DNA of 64,000 nt, from positions 5,784,001 to 5,848,000 of the forward strand of contig NC_016935.1 in assembly GCF_000250655.1 (NCBI RefSeq), read 5' to 3'. Origin of the DNA: Paenibacillus mucilaginosus 3016 (lineage in GTDB: Bacteria > Bacillota > Bacilli > Paenibacillales > NBRC-103111). The translations under genes were made by a program, and so were the position numbers. Below are positions 1-7,899 of the stretch, piece after piece; within the stretch, counting starts at the first letter, position 1; every line of letters begins with the position of its first letter. The notes under the pieces are model-generated. The model made no database searches and was not told where the DNA came from. It was given only the letters and a program-made list of their open reading frames with translations.

Positions 1-396
1 CTTGTACAGTGCGATCGCCTTGTCGTTCTGCGAGATGGCCTCCAGCTGCGCCGTATCGACTTTCAGCGCTCTGTATTCCTGCAGGGTCCGTTCCATGAGC
101 GCCCTTGCCACCCCCAACCGCCGGTATTCCGGCGCCACGGCGGTCCCGCCGTTCCATGCGACCTTCTCCCCCCGGATCGTGCGCAGCCCGTTCAGCAGGA
201 GCCCAACGGGCACGCCGCCGACATAGGCGAGGAACGAATGGTCCGGATGGATATCCTCCATGCTTAATTTGACCTTGGTAAAAACAGCCGGGGTCATGCG
301 GATGTCCACAACATAATCGCTGAAGCCCTGATTCAACGCCTGAACGGCATCGCACAGCGAACAATCCGTCAGCCTTCTGATATCCATGCTGCTCAT
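1..396 (-). CDS. GNAT-family N-acetyltransferase, C-terminus cut by window edge
   Basis: This minus-strand gene starts at an ATG at 396 (product begins MSSMDIRRLTD) and runs off the left edge with no stop, so 132 residues are visible. The stretch VAPEYRRLGVARALME is the classic acetyl-CoA pyrophosphate-binding motif A of GNAT enzymes (R/Q-x-x-G-x-A), and it is followed by a helix and a strand ending SQNDKAIALYK, which matches motif B. These enzymes move an acetyl group from acetyl-CoA to an amine; the substrate cannot be told from the sequence. The start is supported by GGGAGGTACCCC just upstream. The family call is firm and the function open. Confidence 0.8.
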   Translation of the reverse strand, partial: MSSMDIRRLTDCSLCDAVQALNQGFSDYVVDIRMTPAVFTKVKLSMEDIHPDHSFLAYVGGVPVGLLLNGLRTIRGEKVAWNGGTAVAPEYRRLGVARALMERTLQEYRALKVDTAQLEAISQNDKAIALYK

Positions 397-511
397 GGGG
401 TACCTCCCGTATGGTTATGCGATCCTTTTATCTAACCTGTCCTTCCTTAACTTCGAGTCCACCCCTGCAAAATCCTTCCAAGGCCGGCGGTTCTCCGCTC
501 CTGATGGCATA

Positions 512-548
512 AAAAAAGAGAGCCAGGCTCCCCGGCCTGCGGCTCTCC
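512..548 (-). terminator. Rho-independent terminator after spoVR
   Basis: The arms at 519-529 and 536-548 pair as an imperfect G/C-rich hairpin with outer GAGAGCC/GGCTCTC. On the minus strand it is followed by seven T residues (512-518). It lies about 90 bases past the spoVR stop and closes the prkA-yhbH-spoVR transcript. Confidence 0.75.
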
Positions 549-635
549 ACTCCTATCTCTTCTGCCTGCCGGCCCTGGCCCTGCCCGTCCGCCTCCCGAC
601 CCGGTGTCCGTTCCGGCTTCTCTCGTGCATCCGCA

Positions 636-1886
636 TTATCCGGCAGCAACCCGCTGCCCGTCGCAGCTGTACCGGACCGTGCGCTGATTCTCCCCGCGTG
701 TCTCCAGATGCACGGGCTTGCCCCACAGCCGGTGCACCAGCGGCAGCGTGCGGTCCACATACTTGCGGTCGAGCTCGAGCCCCTCGTACCGGTGAAGCAG
801 CAGCAGTTCGCCTCGGCCCTGATAGTCGTCATCCATCGCCGTGATGTAAGGGAAGCCCCCGTTCGCCCGCTCCCGGATCAGCGTGTCGCGCACCTTCTCC
901 GTTTCCTTGTCCGTCACCCGGTACACCCGGTCCTGCCGCTCGAAGAGGAACAGGTCCATCTCCTCCACCATATCGCGGCTCAAATACCCCCGCAGGAAGG
1001 AGACATCGGACTCCGTCTCCCGCAGCTCGAAGAGCGCCTCCAGGCCCTCCCGCCGTTCCACGTACTCGAGCATCCGCAGGCCGAGATGATACGGGTTCAC
1101 CCGGCCCGGCGCCGTCTGGATGACGCCCGCGTTCATCTTTGCGAACTCCAGGATCTCCTCTTCCTCCAGCGCCAGGCGGCGCAGCAGCCGCAGGTGCCAG
1201 AAGGTGGCCCACCCTTCGTTCAGGATCTTCGTCTCCATCTGGGGCCAGAAGTAGTGCATCTCGCCCCGCAGCATGTAGAGAATCTCCCGCTGCCAATCCT
1301 CCAGCATCCGGCTGTTCGAGGCGATGAAGCCGATCACATCCTTCGTGCCGCCCTCCGTCTCCCGGAAGCCGCCCTCCCGTCCGAAGCGCTCGTGGGGGTC
1401 GATATGCTCCTGGATGGCCAGCCCCGCGTCAAGGTACTTCTCGACCTCCTCACTGCCGTAGGCTTGCTCGAAGATCCGCATACGGTCTGCGAACACCGCC
1501 ATCCGTTCGACCATTCCGCGGTCGGTGCGCGAGAACATCGCATTGTTTTTGAAAAAGTCGCTGTGACCCAGCACATGCGCCACAATCAGCTTGTTCTGCA
1601 GCAGCGTATTGCGGTCGAGCAGGAACGCGTAGCATGGATCGGAGTTGATCACGAGCTCGTAGATCACGCTCAGCCCGTGGTCGTAAGCGGATTTCATCCG
1701 CTGGTACGCCTTCCCGAAGCTCCAGTGGGCGAAGCGGGTCGGCATGCCGTAAGCGCCGATCGAGTACAGCACCTCCGCCGGGCAGATCTCGTAGCGCATG
1801 GGGAAGAAATCGAGCCCCTCCTCTACCGCCATCTCGGTGATTTCGGCAATGGAATGCTCCAATGCCTGCAGCTGTGCCGTATGCAA
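636..1886 (-). CDS. spoVR: SpoVR family protein, stage V sporulation protein R
   Basis: The product is about 416 residues and carries the family hallmarks near the N-terminus: GLDFFPMRYEICPAEV, then GAYGMPTRFAHWSFGK, then YELVINSDPCYAFLLD and LIVAHVLGHSDFFKNN. SpoVR of Bacillus subtilis is a cytoplasmic mother-cell protein needed for normal spore cortex; its biochemical activity is not settled. I place the start at a TTG at 1886 because a GGGAGGGGGGAGG ribosome site precedes it and the family N-terminus fits; an in-frame TTG at 1907 has no ribosome site. It is the last gene of a minus-strand operon after prkA and yhbH, the usual partners. The length is slightly below the B. subtilis protein (about 468). 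Confidence 0.93.
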   Translation of the reverse strand: MHTAQLQALEHSIAEITEMAVEEGLDFFPMRYEICPAEVLYSIGAYGMPTRFAHWSFGKAYQRMKSAYDHGLSVIYELVINSDPCYAFLLDRNTLLQNKLIVAHVLGHSDFFKNNAMFSRTDRGMVERMAVFADRMRIFEQAYGSEEVEKYLDAGLAIQEHIDPHERFGREGGFRETEGGTKDVIGFIASNSRMLEDWQREILYMLRGEMHYFWPQMETKILNEGWATFWHLRLLRRLALEEEEILEFAKMNAGVIQTAPGRVNPYHLGLRMLEYVERREGLEALFELRETESDVSFLRGYLSRDMVEEMDLFLFERQDRVYRVTDKETEKVRDTLIRERANGGFPYITAMDDDYQGRGELLLLHRYEGLELDRKYVDRTLPLVHRLWGKPVHLETRGENQRTVRYSCDGQRVAAG

Positions 1887-1916
1887 CGGGCCTCCCCCCT
1901 CCCTCAATTGTACTTC

Positions 1917-3146
1917 TCAGCCTTCCGCCTCTTCCCGGAAAAACTCACGCAGCGTACGGTACACGTCGCTTTTGTCCCGAAGGACGGAGCGCGAGAATGC
2001 CTCGTGCCGGATCCCGTTCATCGTCTCCCACAGCCGGCCGCCCTGCCCGTACTGCCGGATCTCCCCGTAGCCGAGGAGGTGGACCGACTCCAGCAGCTTC
2101 TTCGCAAGCTCGGCCGTCGCCCCATTGTCGGAGTCGAGATTGTCGCCGTCCGAGAAGTGAAACGCATACGTGTTGTAGAGTGAAGGCGGATACTCCCGCT
2201 CGATCAACTCCAGCGCGAGCCGGTACACGGAGGAGCACCGCGTCCCTCCGCTCTGCCCCTTCGTGAAGAACGCCTCCTCGTCCACCTGCTTTGCCTCCGT
2301 ATCGTGGGCGAGGAAGCAGATCCGCACATCCTCGTACTTTGTCCGCAGGAACCGCACCATCCAGAAAAAAAAGCTGCGCGAAAGGTACTTCTCGAAGCGG
2401 CCCATCGAGCCCGAGGTGTCCATCATCGCGAAGACGACGGCCGAGCTCTGGGGCTTGCGGAATTCCTCCCAGGTCTTGAACCGCATGTCCTCCTGCCGGA
2501 TCAGCCCCCGTACCCCGGCCTGCTGATCTGCAGGAGCCGCACTGCCGGCCAGGGCGGATGGAAAGACCGGCTGCGGGGCGAAGCCTCCCCCCTGCCCGCT
2601 GAGCGCCTGCCGCTTCAGGGCCTGCATCAGCGTGCGCCGCTTGTCCACGTTGCCGATCAGCCCCTTCGGCCGCACGTCGTGGAACCGCACGTCGGGCACG
2701 GTCAGGTCCTCGGCCCCTTTCGGCTTCAGCTTCGGCAGCTGCAGATCCTCCAGCACGAGCTCCGCCAGCTCGTCCACCGTGATCTCCGCCTCGTAATAGT
2801 CGCTGCCGGGCAGGTCGCCGGCCTCCCGCCCCTGTCCCGGCATCGCCTCCTGGCCGCCGTCCCCGGCCTGTCCGATCACATCGCCGACGGAGGTCCCGCC
2901 GCCGCCCTGCCCCACGCGCGGCTTATCGCTGTAATCGTAACGGAAACGGGGCTCGTCCATGCTGCGGACCGGCACCTTGACGATCCGATCCCCCTGCGAG
3001 GTGATGATCGACTCCTCGCTGACCAGATCGGCCAGGTTGTCGCGGAGCGCTTCCTTCACCTTGCGCTGATGCCGCAGCTGATCCTGCTCGCCCTTGCGGT
3101 GCAGAGACCAGTCTTCCTGCGACAAGATAAACAGCGGATGCTGCAT
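1917..3146 (-). CDS. yhbH: Sporulation protein YhbH (UPF0229/DUF444)
   Basis: The 409-residue product matches the YhbH/YeaH family. It has a basic, charged N-terminus, a glycine/glutamine-rich linker around residues 85-120, and a von Willebrand A-like C-terminal half with the metal-site segment AMMDTSGSMG and HFSDGDNLDSD further on. YhbH is made in the mother cell under sigma-E in B. subtilis and travels with the PrkA kinase; a direct biochemical role is not known. The ATG at 3146 follows GGGGGAGAGACCG. It sits 22 bases after prkA and 30 bases before spoVR, so the three are one transcription unit. Confidence 0.93.
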   Translation of the reverse strand: MQHPLFILSQEDWSLHRKGEQDQLRHQRKVKEALRDNLADLVSEESIITSQGDRIVKVPVRSMDEPRFRYDYSDKPRVGQGGGGTSVGDVIGQAGDGGQEAMPGQGREAGDLPGSDYYEAEITVDELAELVLEDLQLPKLKPKGAEDLTVPDVRFHDVRPKGLIGNVDKRRTLMQALKRQALSGQGGGFAPQPVFPSALAGSAAPADQQAGVRGLIRQEDMRFKTWEEFRKPQSSAVVFAMMDTSGSMGRFEKYLSRSFFFWMVRFLRTKYEDVRICFLAHDTEAKQVDEEAFFTKGQSGGTRCSSVYRLALELIEREYPPSLYNTYAFHFSDGDNLDSDNGATAELAKKLLESVHLLGYGEIRQYGQGGRLWETMNGIRHEAFSRSVLRDKSDVYRTLREFFREEAEG

Positions 3147-3168
3147 CGGTCTCTCCCCCTTTCGGTCG

Positions 3169-5067
3169 CTAGCGGTTGAGCAGGCTGCCTACGTACTTCA
3201 GAAGTTCGTTGGCGCAGACCGCGCAGTAGCCGTGATGCTCGATCAGCCTGCCCGACACTTCGTTGATGCGCTTCAGCTGGTTCTCGTCCGGCGTCTTCGC
3301 CGAGGTGGTGATTTTGACCACATCCCTCAGGTCTTCGAACAGCTTCTTCTCGATCGCCTCCTTCAGCCGCTCGTGGCTCGTGTACTCGAACCTCTTGCCC
3401 CGCCGGGCGAGCGAGGAGATCTTGATGAGAATTTCCTCACGAAAGGCTCTCTTCTGGTTCTCGGTGACGCCGATCCCTTCTTCGATCGACCGCATCAGCT
3501 TCTCGTCGGGCTCCCGCTCCTCCTCCGTGATCGGGTCGCGCAGCTTGAAGCCGTTGCAGTACGCCTCGACATTGTCGAGATAATTGTTCATGACCGTGTG
3601 CGCGGACTCCTCGAACGAATAGACGAAGGCCCGCTGCACCTCCGTGCGCGCCTTGTGGTCGAATTCCTTGCGGGCGAGATTGATGAAGTTCAGCAGCCGC
3701 TCCCGCTCCTCCTTGGTGATCGAGGCATGCTGGTCGAGCCCTTCCTTCAGCGATTTGAGCACGTCGAGCGCGTTGATGCAGGACTTGTCCCCTTTGAGCA
3801 GGGCGCTGGAGATGCGGTTGATGACATAGCGGGGGTCGACGCCGGACATGCCTTCGTCCGTGAATTCCCGCCGCAGCTCCTGCAGGTCGCCGTTCTTCGT
3901 GCCTTCGACTTCCGTGCCGTCGTAGAGGTACATCTTCTTCAGCGGGTCCATGCCGGGCTTCTTCGATTCCTTGAGGCGCGAGAGCACGCTGAAGACGGCG
4001 GAGGTCCAGAGGGCGCCCGGTGCGATATGCACGCCGTGGATGTTCGACTGACCGATGAGCTTGCGGTAGATTTTCTCTTCCTGGGTGACCTTAAGGTTGT
4101 AAGGGATGCGCATGACGATCATGCGGGAGTGGAGGGCTTCGTTCTTCTTATTGGCGATGAAGGTGCGGTATTCGGTTTCGTTCGTGTGGGCGACGATGAG
4201 TTCGTCGGCGGAGATGAGAGCGAAGCGGCCTGCCTTGAAGTTGCCTTCCTGCGTCAGCGAGAGGAGGTTCCACAGGAACTTCTCGTCGCACTTCAGCATT
4301 TCCTGGAATTCCATCAGTCCCCGGTTCGCCTTGTTGAGCTCGCCGTCGAAGCGGTAGGCACGGGGGTCGGATTCGGAGCCGTACTGCGTAATGGTCGAAA
4401 AATCGATCGAGCCCGTCAGGTCCGCGATATCCTGCGACTTCGGATCGGAGGGGGCGAACGTGCCGATCCCGGAGCGGTTCACTTCAGAGAACAGCACCCG
4501 CTTCACCGGCATGAGCTCCGCCCGGCCGCCGTATTCCGTCTCGAGCCGCATCCGGCAGACGGGGCACAGCTCGCCTTCGACCTTCATGCCGAATTCGCGC
4601 CGGAAGTCCTCGCGAAGCTCCATCGGCACGAGATGCAGCGGTTCCTCCTGCATCGGGCACCCTGCGATCGCATAGACGGCGCCGGCCTCCGTACGCGAGA
4701 ACTTCTCGAGCCCCTGCTTCAGCAGCGCCACGAGCGTCGACTTCCCGCCGCTCACCGGCCCCATCAGCAGCAGCAGCCGCTTGCGGACATCGAGCCGCTG
4801 GGCGGCGGGGCGGAAGTATTCTTCGACGAGCGTCTGCAGGTCGTCCTCGAGCCCGAACAGCTCAGAGCTGAAGAACTTGTACTCCCGGCGTCCGTCTTCC
4901 TTCTCCTCGATGCCCGCGGCTTCAATCATCCGGTAGATCCGGTCATGGGCGAGCCCGGCGATCTCCGGCCGCTCCCTGACCTTCTCGAGATACTGTACGA
5001 AGGTCCCTTCCCAGTGCAGACCCTGTTCTTTCACCCGAAAATCCGCGAGCTTGTCCAAAAATACCAT
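3169..5067 (-). CDS. prkA: PrkA serine protein kinase / AAA+ ATPase
   Basis: The product is about 632 residues, close to the 631 of B. subtilis PrkA. The N-terminal two-thirds is an AAA+ module: Walker A is LLMGPVSGGKSTL, and a conserved CPMQEEPLHLVP segment and a cysteine-pair element CPVCRMRLE follow. The C-terminal third is the PrkA-specific domain. The family has been described as a serine kinase and, in B. subtilis, as an ATP-dependent protease-like factor acting early in sporulation. I take the ATG at 5067 (MVFLDKLADFR) because GGAGGGGAGATG precedes it and the family N-terminus starts there; an in-frame ATG at 5121 adds an atypical basic tail. It is the first gene of the operon. A TATACT -10-like box lies about 70 bases upstream at 5138-5143. 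Confidence 0.95.
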   Translation of the reverse strand: MVFLDKLADFRVKEQGLHWEGTFVQYLEKVRERPEIAGLAHDRIYRMIEAAGIEEKEDGRREYKFFSSELFGLEDDLQTLVEEYFRPAAQRLDVRKRLLLLMGPVSGGKSTLVALLKQGLEKFSRTEAGAVYAIAGCPMQEEPLHLVPMELREDFRREFGMKVEGELCPVCRMRLETEYGGRAELMPVKRVLFSEVNRSGIGTFAPSDPKSQDIADLTGSIDFSTITQYGSESDPRAYRFDGELNKANRGLMEFQEMLKCDEKFLWNLLSLTQEGNFKAGRFALISADELIVAHTNETEYRTFIANKKNEALHSRMIVMRIPYNLKVTQEEKIYRKLIGQSNIHGVHIAPGALWTSAVFSVLSRLKESKKPGMDPLKKMYLYDGTEVEGTKNGDLQELRREFTDEGMSGVDPRYVINRISSALLKGDKSCINALDVLKSLKEGLDQHASITKEERERLLNFINLARKEFDHKARTEVQRAFVYSFEESAHTVMNNYLDNVEAYCNGFKLRDPITEEEREPDEKLMRSIEEGIGVTENQKRAFREEILIKISSLARRGKRFEYTSHERLKEAIEKKLFEDLRDVVKITTSAKTPDENQLKRINEVSGRLIEHHGYCAVCANELLKYVGSLLNR

Positions 5068-5583
5068 AGGCGCATCTCCCCTCCTCGTCCGTCTCTCGAT
5101 TTTGAGAAAACAACACGTCATGGAACAGGTACACTTCCCAGTATACCAGCAAATTATTGTCAGATAAATATGAATTTTCAGATTATATGAAAAAAACCTT
5201 CGCCGGTTCCCCGAAGAAGGCTGAAAATAGTCCCCGTTCCTCTTACATAGAACCCAGCGATCAGGCGGCCGGACTTCATTCCGGCGTCAGCCTATTCCAA
5301 CCGGCGGGCGGAGGCAGCGGGCAGCATTCAGGCATTCAGTCTCCCCCTCCGGTCGGAGCGCCGCGCATCCGGCAAAGACGCCGTCCGCTTCGACGATGCG
5401 CGTCGATTCGGAGGCATACGCCCCCGGAATCGTTCGTGGACCTTCTCTTCGTCGTATCTTCCCAGCCGGGTCAAATCCGTCTGTAGGACAAGGGCCCGAA
5501 GGCTCGCAAGCCTTTCCCTTTTTGGGCCGATTCGGAAGCCCGCACTGTGATGGACGCAGCGCCGGGGCTGGTGTTCATCCGAA
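5068..5583. other. Intergenic region without a supported gene
   Basis: This holds the prkA promoter region at its left and, at 5493-5527, a hairpin with inner arms AAGGCT/AGCCTT and outer GGCCC/GGGCC that could end the 5584-6015 transcript. Short open frames here look like random high-GC frames: none has a ribosome site or recognisable domain. Confidence 0.5.
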
Positions 5584-6015
5584 TCAAGTACGGGCCGGCC
5601 GGAGCAGCGCCCGCAGCACGGTGTAAACCAGCCACCCGAACGGACCGAACATCAGCGTGCAGAACAGGATCACGGACAGCACGGGCAGGGGTAGAAACCG
5701 GTCCGCCATGTAGTCCCGGTAGATCCAGTGGCCGATCGCCTGGTCGAAGCAAAGGATATGAATCCATACGATGAGGGCAAAATCCGGCATGGCCAGCAGG
5801 CGGAGCACCCCATCCTCCGAGCCGAAGTCCTGCACGAAGCCGAGGCCGTAGTGCGCGACGGCGGCCCCGATCCCGGCCGTGTAGAGCACGGCCAGAAAGA
5901 GGGGGAACACCTGGCGTTCCGCGAGGAATCTCGTAACGCGCCACCCCGGCAGCAGGATCATCAGCAGCCAGAACGGGAAGGCGATCCCCGCGGCGGCGAA
6001 TAACCATGAATACAT
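5584..6015 (-). CDS. ABA4-like (DUF4281) integral membrane protein
   Basis: The 143-residue product is almost entirely hydrophobic, with about four membrane helices. It contains the family signature WIHILCFDQAIGHWIYRD around residues 82-99 and an early LLMILLPGW element, as in ABA4-like/DUF4281 proteins. In plants ABA4 is tied to neoxanthin formation; bacterial members have no established activity, so I do not transfer that function. It follows the 6188-7099 membrane protein on the same strand with a 170-base gap, so it may belong to the same TetR-controlled group. Confidence 0.75.
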   Translation of the reverse strand: MYSWLFAAAGIAFPFWLLMILLPGWRVTRFLAERQVFPLFLAVLYTAGIGAAVAHYGLGFVQDFGSEDGVLRLLAMPDFALIVWIHILCFDQAIGHWIYRDYMADRFLPLPVLSVILFCTLMFGPFGWLVYTVLRALLRPART

Positions 6016-6187
6016 GCAAAGCAGCTCCTTTGATCAGAATGATCTTCATTCGTCTTCTCTTCAGTTCAAGCATAAAGGGTTTCCCGACAGGCTGCCACAA
6101 CTTTCCAAGGGTAACGGCGTTGTGCCCGCAGCGTCGGTACTGAGCGCCATCTCCTCAGCGCAGGGACAGCCGGCCTAGCTCCGGCTC

Positions 6188-7099
6188 TCAGGAAGCTCTC
6201 TCGGTGCGTGCACCGGCCCGGCCGCCGCCCCACGGCCTCCCTTTCCACCAGATCAGCAGCGACAAGCCTGCGGCAGCTGCCCAGACGAGCAGCAGGAGGA
6301 CCGCCAGCACCGGGAGGGGGCTCAGCTCGAACACGGTCAGACCGCGCAGCGTCTGAAGTCCGACGAGGACGACCGCGGCATTCCAGGCGATGCCGCCGGT
6401 GTGAATCAGCCGCCGGGCCTGCGGCGAATGCGCCCCTTCCCGCTCCAGCAGCCAGCCGAGCAGCGGCAGGGTCTGCAGCGCATGGAAGCCGAGCCCGTGC
6501 AGGACCATCAGATTCCCGGAAGCCCCCAGATACCGGCTCTGCAGGGCAATCATGACGAGCCCCGCAGCAAAGGCGAGCATCGTGGACGCGAACGCATACC
6601 GGATGCCGAGCACCATCAGCGTGCGGTCCCCTTGAGGTCTGCGCCGGAAGAACGGCACCGCCACCACAATGGCCACCAGAATCAGCAGGATGGAATCGAT
6701 ACCGAACAAGAGGCCAAAGAGCCTGTCGACGCCGGAGCCGGCCTCCGAGAAGCGGGGATTGATGCCCCGCAGATGCTGAATCGTCTCGATCAGGAAGGCA
6801 TACAGGGCCGATGGGATAAACACTGTGCGCAGACGGCGACGTCCCCGGTCGCTCATCCCGCTCAGAGACAGAATCGCGGCGAACGAGAGCACGAAGATCC
6901 CCAGCGCCGCATCGAAGGAGAAGGCGCTCTCCAGGCTGCCTTCCGGCGCGACCACCGGGCCGCGGATCAGAATCGGCAGCCTCAGCAGCAGGGCGAGCAG
7001 CAGCCCGAAGAGTCCGACGAGCACCATGCTCCTTTCACCGGCGAAGAGCCTCGGGGCCTCCTTCCATCCGGATTCTCCTGCCGAAGTGTTGCTGAACAT
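6188..7099 (-). CDS. Polytopic membrane protein of unknown function
   Basis: The 303-residue product has about eight hydrophobic segments separated by short charged loops and a basic tail (KGRPWGGGRAGARTERAS). No catalytic motif or known transporter signature is visible, and I do not recognise the family beyond a general similarity to hypothetical Paenibacillus membrane proteins. The ATG at 7099 is preceded by GGAAGATGGACT. A perfect inverted repeat (7122-7135) lies about 25 bases upstream and is shared with the neighbouring tetR promoter, so this gene is the likely target of that regulator. Confidence 0.7.
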   Translation of the reverse strand: MFSNTSAGESGWKEAPRLFAGERSMVLVGLFGLLLALLLRLPILIRGPVVAPEGSLESAFSFDAALGIFVLSFAAILSLSGMSDRGRRRLRTVFIPSALYAFLIETIQHLRGINPRFSEAGSGVDRLFGLLFGIDSILLILVAIVVAVPFFRRRPQGDRTLMVLGIRYAFASTMLAFAAGLVMIALQSRYLGASGNLMVLHGLGFHALQTLPLLGWLLEREGAHSPQARRLIHTGGIAWNAAVVLVGLQTLRGLTVFELSPLPVLAVLLLLVWAAAAGLSLLIWWKGRPWGGGRAGARTERAS

Positions 7100-7121
7100 A
7101 GTCCATCTTCCTTTCCTTTTT

Positions 7122-7135
7122 ATTTATAGATAAAT
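7122..7135. promoter_or_regulatory. Putative TetR operator copy 1
   Basis: The core ATTTAT-AG-ATAAAT is a perfect 6-2-6 inverted repeat, and flanking bases extend it to 9-2-9 (7119-7138). It lies 23-36 bases before the ATG at 7099, where a repressor would block transcription. The same 6-2-6 core occurs upstream of the tetR gene at 7808-7821. Confidence 0.6.
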
Positions 7136-7263
7136 AAATAAAACCGTTTTGAAAAAGGCAGCACCGGCTGCCCTGGGTGGAACGTCTGAAACGATTCTTG
7201 GATGGAATGAAGGAGGAAGTCCTGGCAGGTTCTCAGATACGTGGGAAGGCGGTTCCCTGTGGT

Positions 7264-7785
7264 TCAGCTGCTCTCGTCTTTGAAGCAGACGATATCCGGC
7301 AGCTCCAGCACCTGGGAGAGGGTGATGAGCAGCCCCATGCCGATAAACTGCGAGGCTGCCGCTCCGGCTTCTCCTGGAGGGAGACCGGCCCTCTCATACT
7401 TGGCCTTCAGCGTATCGTGGATGAAGGCGAATCTGCTGCGAACGTAAGCACGGATCTCCGGTTCGGCAATGACGTACGCCTGCATCACCATCAGCGTCTC
7501 GTCGCGGTGGGTCTCCAGGATGCGCATGAACGCATCCCCCATCGACTCGGAGAGCTGGTCGGCGGGTGCTTCCACCTCGGCGAAGGTGTCGTAGATCCGG
7601 TTCATCGCCCGTTCGATGACGGCCATGAAGAGCTCTTCCTTGTTCTTGAAAAAATGAAACACGTACGGCTGGGTGACTCCCGCCGCCTTGGCCACGAGCG
7701 CCGTCGTCGCCTTATAATACCCCAGTTCCGCGAAGATGCCCACGGCTCCGTCGATGATCGCTTCTCTTTTGCTTTCGCGGGCCAA
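7264..7785 (-). CDS. TetR/AcrR-family transcriptional regulator
   Basis: The product is about 173 residues. The N-terminal 50 residues form a TetR helix-turn-helix: REAIIDGAVGIFAELGYYKATTALVAKAAGVTQPYVFHFFKNKEELF in the usual spacing. The C-terminal part is a helical ligand-binding and dimer domain of unknown specificity. I choose a TTG at 7785 (MARESKREAII) because GAGGTG sits seven bases upstream; an ATG at 7800 has no ribosome site and would overlap that element. It is likely self-regulated and a regulator of 6188-7099, because both have the same inverted repeat in front of them. Confidence 0.9.
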   Translation of the reverse strand: MARESKREAIIDGAVGIFAELGYYKATTALVAKAAGVTQPYVFHFFKNKEELFMAVIERAMNRIYDTFAEVEAPADQLSESMGDAFMRILETHRDETLMVMQAYVIAEPEIRAYVRSRFAFIHDTLKAKYERAGLPPGEAGAAASQFIGMGLLITLSQVLELPDIVCFKDESS

Positions 7786-7807
7786 GCGTCTGCACCTCAT
7801 TTTTTTG

Positions 7808-7821
7808 ATTTATTGATAAAT
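7808..7821. promoter_or_regulatory. Putative TetR operator copy 2 (autoregulatory)
   Basis: ATTTAT-TG-ATAAAT is the same 6-2-6 inverted repeat as at 7122-7135. It lies 23-36 bases upstream of the TTG start of tetR, so both copies sit at the same distance from their genes. Confidence 0.6.
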
Positions 7822-7899
7822 AAATAATAAGGCAGATGAGGAAGGAATGTCAATCCCTTCCTTCCATGATTTACAATAAGTCCGCTATCGTCCCGTTCC

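Noticed and set aside
3094..5190. A 698-codon plus-strand frame antisense to prkA
   Set aside because: It mirrors the codon bias of a well-conserved kinase in high-GC DNA and has no recognisable domain. The same holds for the long antisense frames over the SNF2, GGDEF-EAL, SulP and MATE genes.
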